NCBI RefSeq assembly: GCF_900182565.1
Contig: NZ_FXTI01000011.1
Span: forward strand, 1 to 64,000
Length of the DNA stretch: 64,000 bases
Direction: 5' to 3'
Origin: Melghirimyces algeriensis
GTDB taxonomy: Bacteria > Bacillota > Bacilli > Thermoactinomycetales > DSM-45169
The position numbers and the translations under genes are program-made. The notes under the pieces were generated by a model that saw only the letters and a list, made by a program, of their open reading frames with translations, did not search any database and had not been told where the DNA came from. Below are positions 60,793 to 64,000 of the stretch, piece after piece (the stretch's first letter is position 1; each line of letters starts with the position of its first letter).

Positions 60793-61845
60793 TTGATTAC
60801 CTTTACCTCCGTGTCGAAAACCTATTCGGACGGCACGGAAGCGTTAAAGTCCCTTAATTTCCATGTAAAGGAAGGGGAGTTTTTTGTTTTGATCGGTCCC
60901 AGTGGTTGTGGAAAGACAACCACAATGAAGTTGATCAACCGCCTGATTGAGCCGACACAAGGAGAGATCTATTTTAAGGGTCAGGAAATTCATACCTATC
61001 CGATTCATGAACTTCGCTGGAACATTGGATATGTATTGCAGCGAATTGCTTTGTTTCCTCATATGACTGTGGCTGAAAATATTGCAGTCGTACCGGAAAT
61101 GAGAAGATGGGAAAAAGCTAGGATTCGGGAACAGGTGGATCGGTTGCTGGAACGAGTGGGGATGGACCCTGTGACATATCGTCACCGCAAACCGGCAGAG
61201 CTTTCAGGAGGACAACAACAGAGAGTTGGGGTAGCTAGAGCGTTGGCTGGAGATCCCGATCTCATTCTGATGGATGAACCATTTAGTGCGCTGGACCCGA
61301 TCAGTCGGGAACGTTTGCAGCTGGATATTCAAAATCTACAGCGGGAAATCCGGAAAACGGTGGTCTTTGTTACGCATGATATGGATGAAGCGATGGCTTT
61401 GGGGGATCGGGTTTGTCTAATGCGAAAAGGACGCATCATCCAACTGGACACTCCCCAACGTCTCATCCAACATCCGGAAGATGACTTTGTACGGACATTT
61501 ATCGGAGACAGAAAAATGCCCTGGCAGACGGCGATTGATGTAATGGTGGATGCTAACAGTCCCTGGATCGTAATGGAAGGAGAGCGGAAAGAGACGGATG
61601 GTCCGCTGTTTGTTCGTGGAGAGAGGGGAGAATTTCTGGGTTGTTTGGAAAACGGGATTCTAAAGAAGGAGGTACCCGTGCTTCCAAATCACAGTCCGCT
61701 GCATGAAGCCCTTCAAATCTTTCGGGAAAACGGAGTGGAGCGAATGCCAGTCGTTCGGGAAGACAAGCTGGTTGGTGTTTTGTCTTACCGGAGTATCGTG
61801 GATTATCTGGAACGGGTGGAGCGCCAAAAGGGGATGACACGATGA
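60793..61845 (+). CDS. Osmoprotectant-type ABC ATPase with CBS domains (OpuCA-like)
   Basis: A 350-aa ATPase of the quaternary-amine family. Walker A GPSGCGKTT (about 37-45), the glycine-betaine subfamily motif in YVLQRIALFPHMTVAENIAVVP, signature LSGGQQQRV, Walker B LILMDEPFSALDP. A C-terminal CBS region (about 285-345) usually senses ionic strength or c-di-AMP. The TTG at 60793 has AAGGAGG at ideal distance; TTG 60787 and ATG 60775 are less likely. Overlaps the permease by four bases. Confidence 0.88.
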   Translation: MITFTSVSKTYSDGTEALKSLNFHVKEGEFFVLIGPSGCGKTTTMKLINRLIEPTQGEIYFKGQEIHTYPIHELRWNIGYVLQRIALFPHMTVAENIAVVPEMRRWEKARIREQVDRLLERVGMDPVTYRHRKPAELSGGQQQRVGVARALAGDPDLILMDEPFSALDPISRERLQLDIQNLQREIRKTVVFVTHDMDEAMALGDRVCLMRKGRIIQLDTPQRLIQHPEDDFVRTFIGDRKMPWQTAIDVMVDANSPWIVMEGERKETDGPLFVRGERGEFLGCLENGILKKEVPVLPNHSPLHEALQIFRENGVERMPVVREDKLVGVLSYRSIVDYLERVERQKGMTR

Positions 61846-63362
61846 TCCGACAGTGGATTCAGTTGGTGGAGAAACATGCAGATGAGCTTGTTCAAACGAC
61901 GTGGGAACATCTTCAGTTATCCATGCTTTCCCTTCTGCTGGCAGTGTTAATCGCTCTTCCTCTGGGAATCTATCTGAGCCGAAAACAGAAGCTGGCGGAA
62001 TCGATCATTGGAGTGACCGCTGTATTGCAGACGATCCCCAGTTTGGCGTTGCTTGGGTTTATGATTCCTTTGCTCGGGATTGGAAAAACACCGGCTGTGA
62101 TTGCGCTGACTGCGTATGCCCTTCTGCCGATCCTCCGGAATACATATACAGGCATCAAAGAGGTGGACCCAGTGCTGACAGAAGCGGCGACAGGAATGGG
62201 AATGAGTTCTTGGCGACGGCTTGTAAAAGTGGAACTTCCTTTGGCCATGCCTGTGATTATGGCCGGGATTCGAACGGCAATGGTATTGATTGTGGGCACG
62301 GCGACCCTGGCCGCTCTGATCGGAGCCGGCGGTCTGGGGGACCTGATCCTGACAGGGATTCAACGGGCGGATAATGGTTATATTCTGTTGGGAGCCATCC
62401 CCGCAGCATTATTGGCGATCTTTTTCGATCTCGTACTTCGGTTGACAGAGAAACGCTCCCGCAATGCTTCAGTTAGACCGATTGCGGTTGTGGGATTGTT
62501 GGCGGTCCTGGTGGTGCTGGCCCCGTTTGTCACCGTGGATTCCAAAGAGGATATCGTCATTGGTGGAAAGCTGGGGGCGGAACCAGAGATTCTGATTCAT
62601 ATGTATCAAATTCTGATTGAAGAAAAGACCGATCTTACCGTCCAATTAAAACCCCGTCTGGGAGGAACGGATTTTTTGTTCAAGGCTTTGCAAAAAGGGG
62701 ATATTGATATTTATCCGGAATTTACGGGAACAGCCATTACCACTTTGTTGAAGAAAGAACCTTCCGGCACCGACGAGGAGGCTGTATATCGCCAAGCAAG
62801 GGAAGGACTTATGGATAAATATAATCTGGTGATGCTGAAACCTATGGCGTATAACAATACCTATGCTTTGGCGGTCAAAAAGAAGACGGCACAGAAATAT
62901 AACCTGAAAACGATTTCTGACCTGAAACCTCACGTGGGTCAGTTGAAGGCGGGGTTTACCTTTGAGTTTAAGGATCGAAACGACGGATATCGAGGGATTC
63001 AAAAGGTATATGGTTTGATGTTTCCACATTTGCAAACCATGGATGCAGGGCTTCGCTCCAAAGCGATTCAAACTGGAGACGTAGATGTGATTGACGCTTA
63101 TTCCACAGATGGATATATGATTGAGTATCGTTTGGTGGCGTTAAAAGATGATCAACAGCTCTTTCCAACCTATCAAGGGGCACCTTTGATGCGTAAGGAA
63201 ACATTGGAGAAGTATCCGGAATTGGAAGGGGCACTCAACCAGCTGGCTGGCCGGATCACAGAAGAAGAGATGCAAAAAATGAACCACCAGGTGGACTTTA
63301 AAGATGCAGACCCCAAACAGGTGGCGAGCAATTATTTAAAGCAGGAAGGGCTGGTGGAGTGA
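61842..63362 (+). CDS. Fused ABC permease and substrate-binding protein (OpuF/EgtU-like)
   Basis: A 506-aa fusion. The N-terminal permease (about 1-205) has TIPSLALLGFMIPLLGIGKTPA and the EAA loop EAATGMGMSSWRRLVKVELP (about 107-126). A final TM (about 212-230) leads into an extracellular OpuAC-type binding domain (about 235-505), with GGKLGAEPEILIHMY and DIYPEFTGTA. The domain order is as in OpuFB or the ergothioneine permease EgtU. Betaine, choline or carnitine is likely, but ergothioneine cannot be ruled out from sequence alone. Confidence 0.88.
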   Translation: MIRQWIQLVEKHADELVQTTWEHLQLSMLSLLLAVLIALPLGIYLSRKQKLAESIIGVTAVLQTIPSLALLGFMIPLLGIGKTPAVIALTAYALLPILRNTYTGIKEVDPVLTEAATGMGMSSWRRLVKVELPLAMPVIMAGIRTAMVLIVGTATLAALIGAGGLGDLILTGIQRADNGYILLGAIPAALLAIFFDLVLRLTEKRSRNASVRPIAVVGLLAVLVVLAPFVTVDSKEDIVIGGKLGAEPEILIHMYQILIEEKTDLTVQLKPRLGGTDFLFKALQKGDIDIYPEFTGTAITTLLKKEPSGTDEEAVYRQAREGLMDKYNLVMLKPMAYNNTYALAVKKKTAQKYNLKTISDLKPHVGQLKAGFTFEFKDRNDGYRGIQKVYGLMFPHLQTMDAGLRSKAIQTGDVDVIDAYSTDGYMIEYRLVALKDDQQLFPTYQGAPLMRKETLEKYPELEGALNQLAGRITEEEMQKMNHQVDFKDADPKQVASNYLKQEGLVE

Positions 63363-63558
63363 AGAGATATATACTAATTTGCAAAACAGATAGATAAGAG
63401 GGGATATAAAAGGATTTTCACCTTGCTGCAAATTTAGGAGGAATTAGTGTATCACTTATTTCTCTTTTATTTTGTGGCTGGAGGGTTTATTTAACCTATT
63501 GAAATGAAGTTTAAAGGTTAATTCAGAAAGGGTATATGATAAACATAAGGGGTTTCAC

Positions 63559-63600
63559 ATGAATGCAAAAGCGCTTCCCCAGAAGAAGCGCTTGAATCAT
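63559..63600 (+). promoter_or_regulatory. Hairpin in the leader of the PhzF-like gene
   Basis: A perfect 9-bp stem AAGCGCTTC/GAAGCGCTT (63569-63577/63585-63593) lies just upstream of the ribosome site of the last gene, without a T-run. It could be a weak attenuator or simply protect the message. The remainder of 63363-63614 shows nothing else I can support. Confidence 0.35.
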
Positions 63601-63614
63601 AAGGAGAGGTTTTC

Positions 63615-64000
63615 ATGGACGTCATTCATACAAGAGTTTTTGAATTGAAGCAAGGTGGAGGGAATCCTTGTCCGGTTGTACTGGATGCAGATTATCTATG
63701 TGATAAACAAATGCAAAAAATGGCAGCTGATTTTGGTGTAGAGACAGCCTTCGTTGTTAGACCAACCAGTAAGGGTGCAGATTATAGACTACGGTACTTT
63801 GTACCTAAACATGAAATGGAGATGTGTATCCATGCAACGGTTGGTGTAGTTACTGTGTTAGTAAAAAAGAAAGGCGTAACAAAATCACCTTTACAAATTG
63901 AAACGCCTTTAGGGGTTATTTCTGTAAGATGGGAAATGGTAGCCGATCAGATTCGGGTTCGAGTAATGCAATTCCCGCCGAAGTTTTTTAAAAACAATCC
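63615..64000 (+). CDS. PhzF-family isomerase-like protein, 5' part (runs off window)
   Basis: An ATG with AAGGAGAGG opens a frame continuing to the window end (128 codons seen). MDVIHTRVFELKQGGGNPCPVVLDADYL is the PhzF start with its GNP motif. ETAFVVRP supplies the conserved Glu near residue 46, and MEMCIHATVGVV corresponds to the family's C-G/I-HAT motif. PhzF-like proteins are cofactor-free isomerases or epimerases, most of unknown substrate. The gene is incomplete here. Confidence 0.85.
   Translation, partial: MDVIHTRVFELKQGGGNPCPVVLDADYLCDKQMQKMAADFGVETAFVVRPTSKGADYRLRYFVPKHEMEMCIHATVGVVTVLVKKKGVTKSPLQIETPLGVISVRWEMVADQIRVRVMQFPPKFFKNN

Overview
The window is from a Gram-positive, low-to-moderate GC Bacillota chromosome of the Bacillales type. 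This rests on a glmS ribozyme, a cdaA-cdaR-glmM-glmS order, BceABRS, flotillin/NfeD and a DhbACEBF bacillibactin locus. Thermoactinomycetaceae is my guess from overall feel; nothing here proves the family. Sequence-based calls are direct readings, and functional names are by family recognition without database searches.

Layout. 1-920: the 3' end of a 5S rRNA, then a promoter with consensus boxes and eight tRNAs (Asn, Thr, Glu, Val, Tyr, Gln, Lys, Gly) closed by two terminators. 920-9,540: a candidate structured RNA, arginase, a threonine/serine dehydratase, then the c-di-AMP/cell-wall precursor block cdaA-cdaR-glmM and glmS behind its ribozyme. 9,540-14,700: an AT-rich antimicrobial-peptide sensing/resistance module (ABC ATPase, permease, response regulator, histidine kinase).

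14,700-34,300 is the centrepiece, a catecholate siderophore island: MFS exporter (divergent), Btr-type AraC activator, FeuABC-type binding protein and permeases, BesA-type esterase, and dhbA-C-E-B-F plus mbtH. The two adenylation domains of DhbF read as glycine and threonine, so the product should be a bacillibactin-type DHB-Gly-Thr trilactone. A second iron uptake set (42.5-46.3 kb: ATPase, binding protein, two permeases, divergent NADPH reductase) has a perfect Fur box. Its ATPase is the only FecE/YusV-like one in the window, so it may also power FeuBC. A PerR/Fur-type Fe(II) efflux P-type ATPase (54.2 kb) and an IsdG-like monooxygenase (60.3 kb) extend the iron theme.

34,300-53,800 is an accessory stretch with several decayed genes: an Mrr-type restriction endonuclease in pieces, a truncated drug MFS, a frameshifted EamA exporter and a GNAT gene with an in-frame stop. 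It also holds an uncharacterised two-TM coiled-coil protein with a cytoplasmic alpha/beta domain, a CGNR regulator with a clear operator, an NlpC/P60 hydrolase and several very small ORFs. A roughly 155-nt imperfect palindrome at 41.15-41.31 kb recurs as a half copy at 57.57 kb and appears to have supplied the C-terminus of a reductase gene.

53,800-64,000 holds the iron efflux pump, an MFS protein, flotillin with NfeD, a heme-monooxygenase/membrane-protein pair, a two-gene osmoprotectant-type ABC importer with a fused permease and binding protein, and the start of a PhzF-family gene running off the end.
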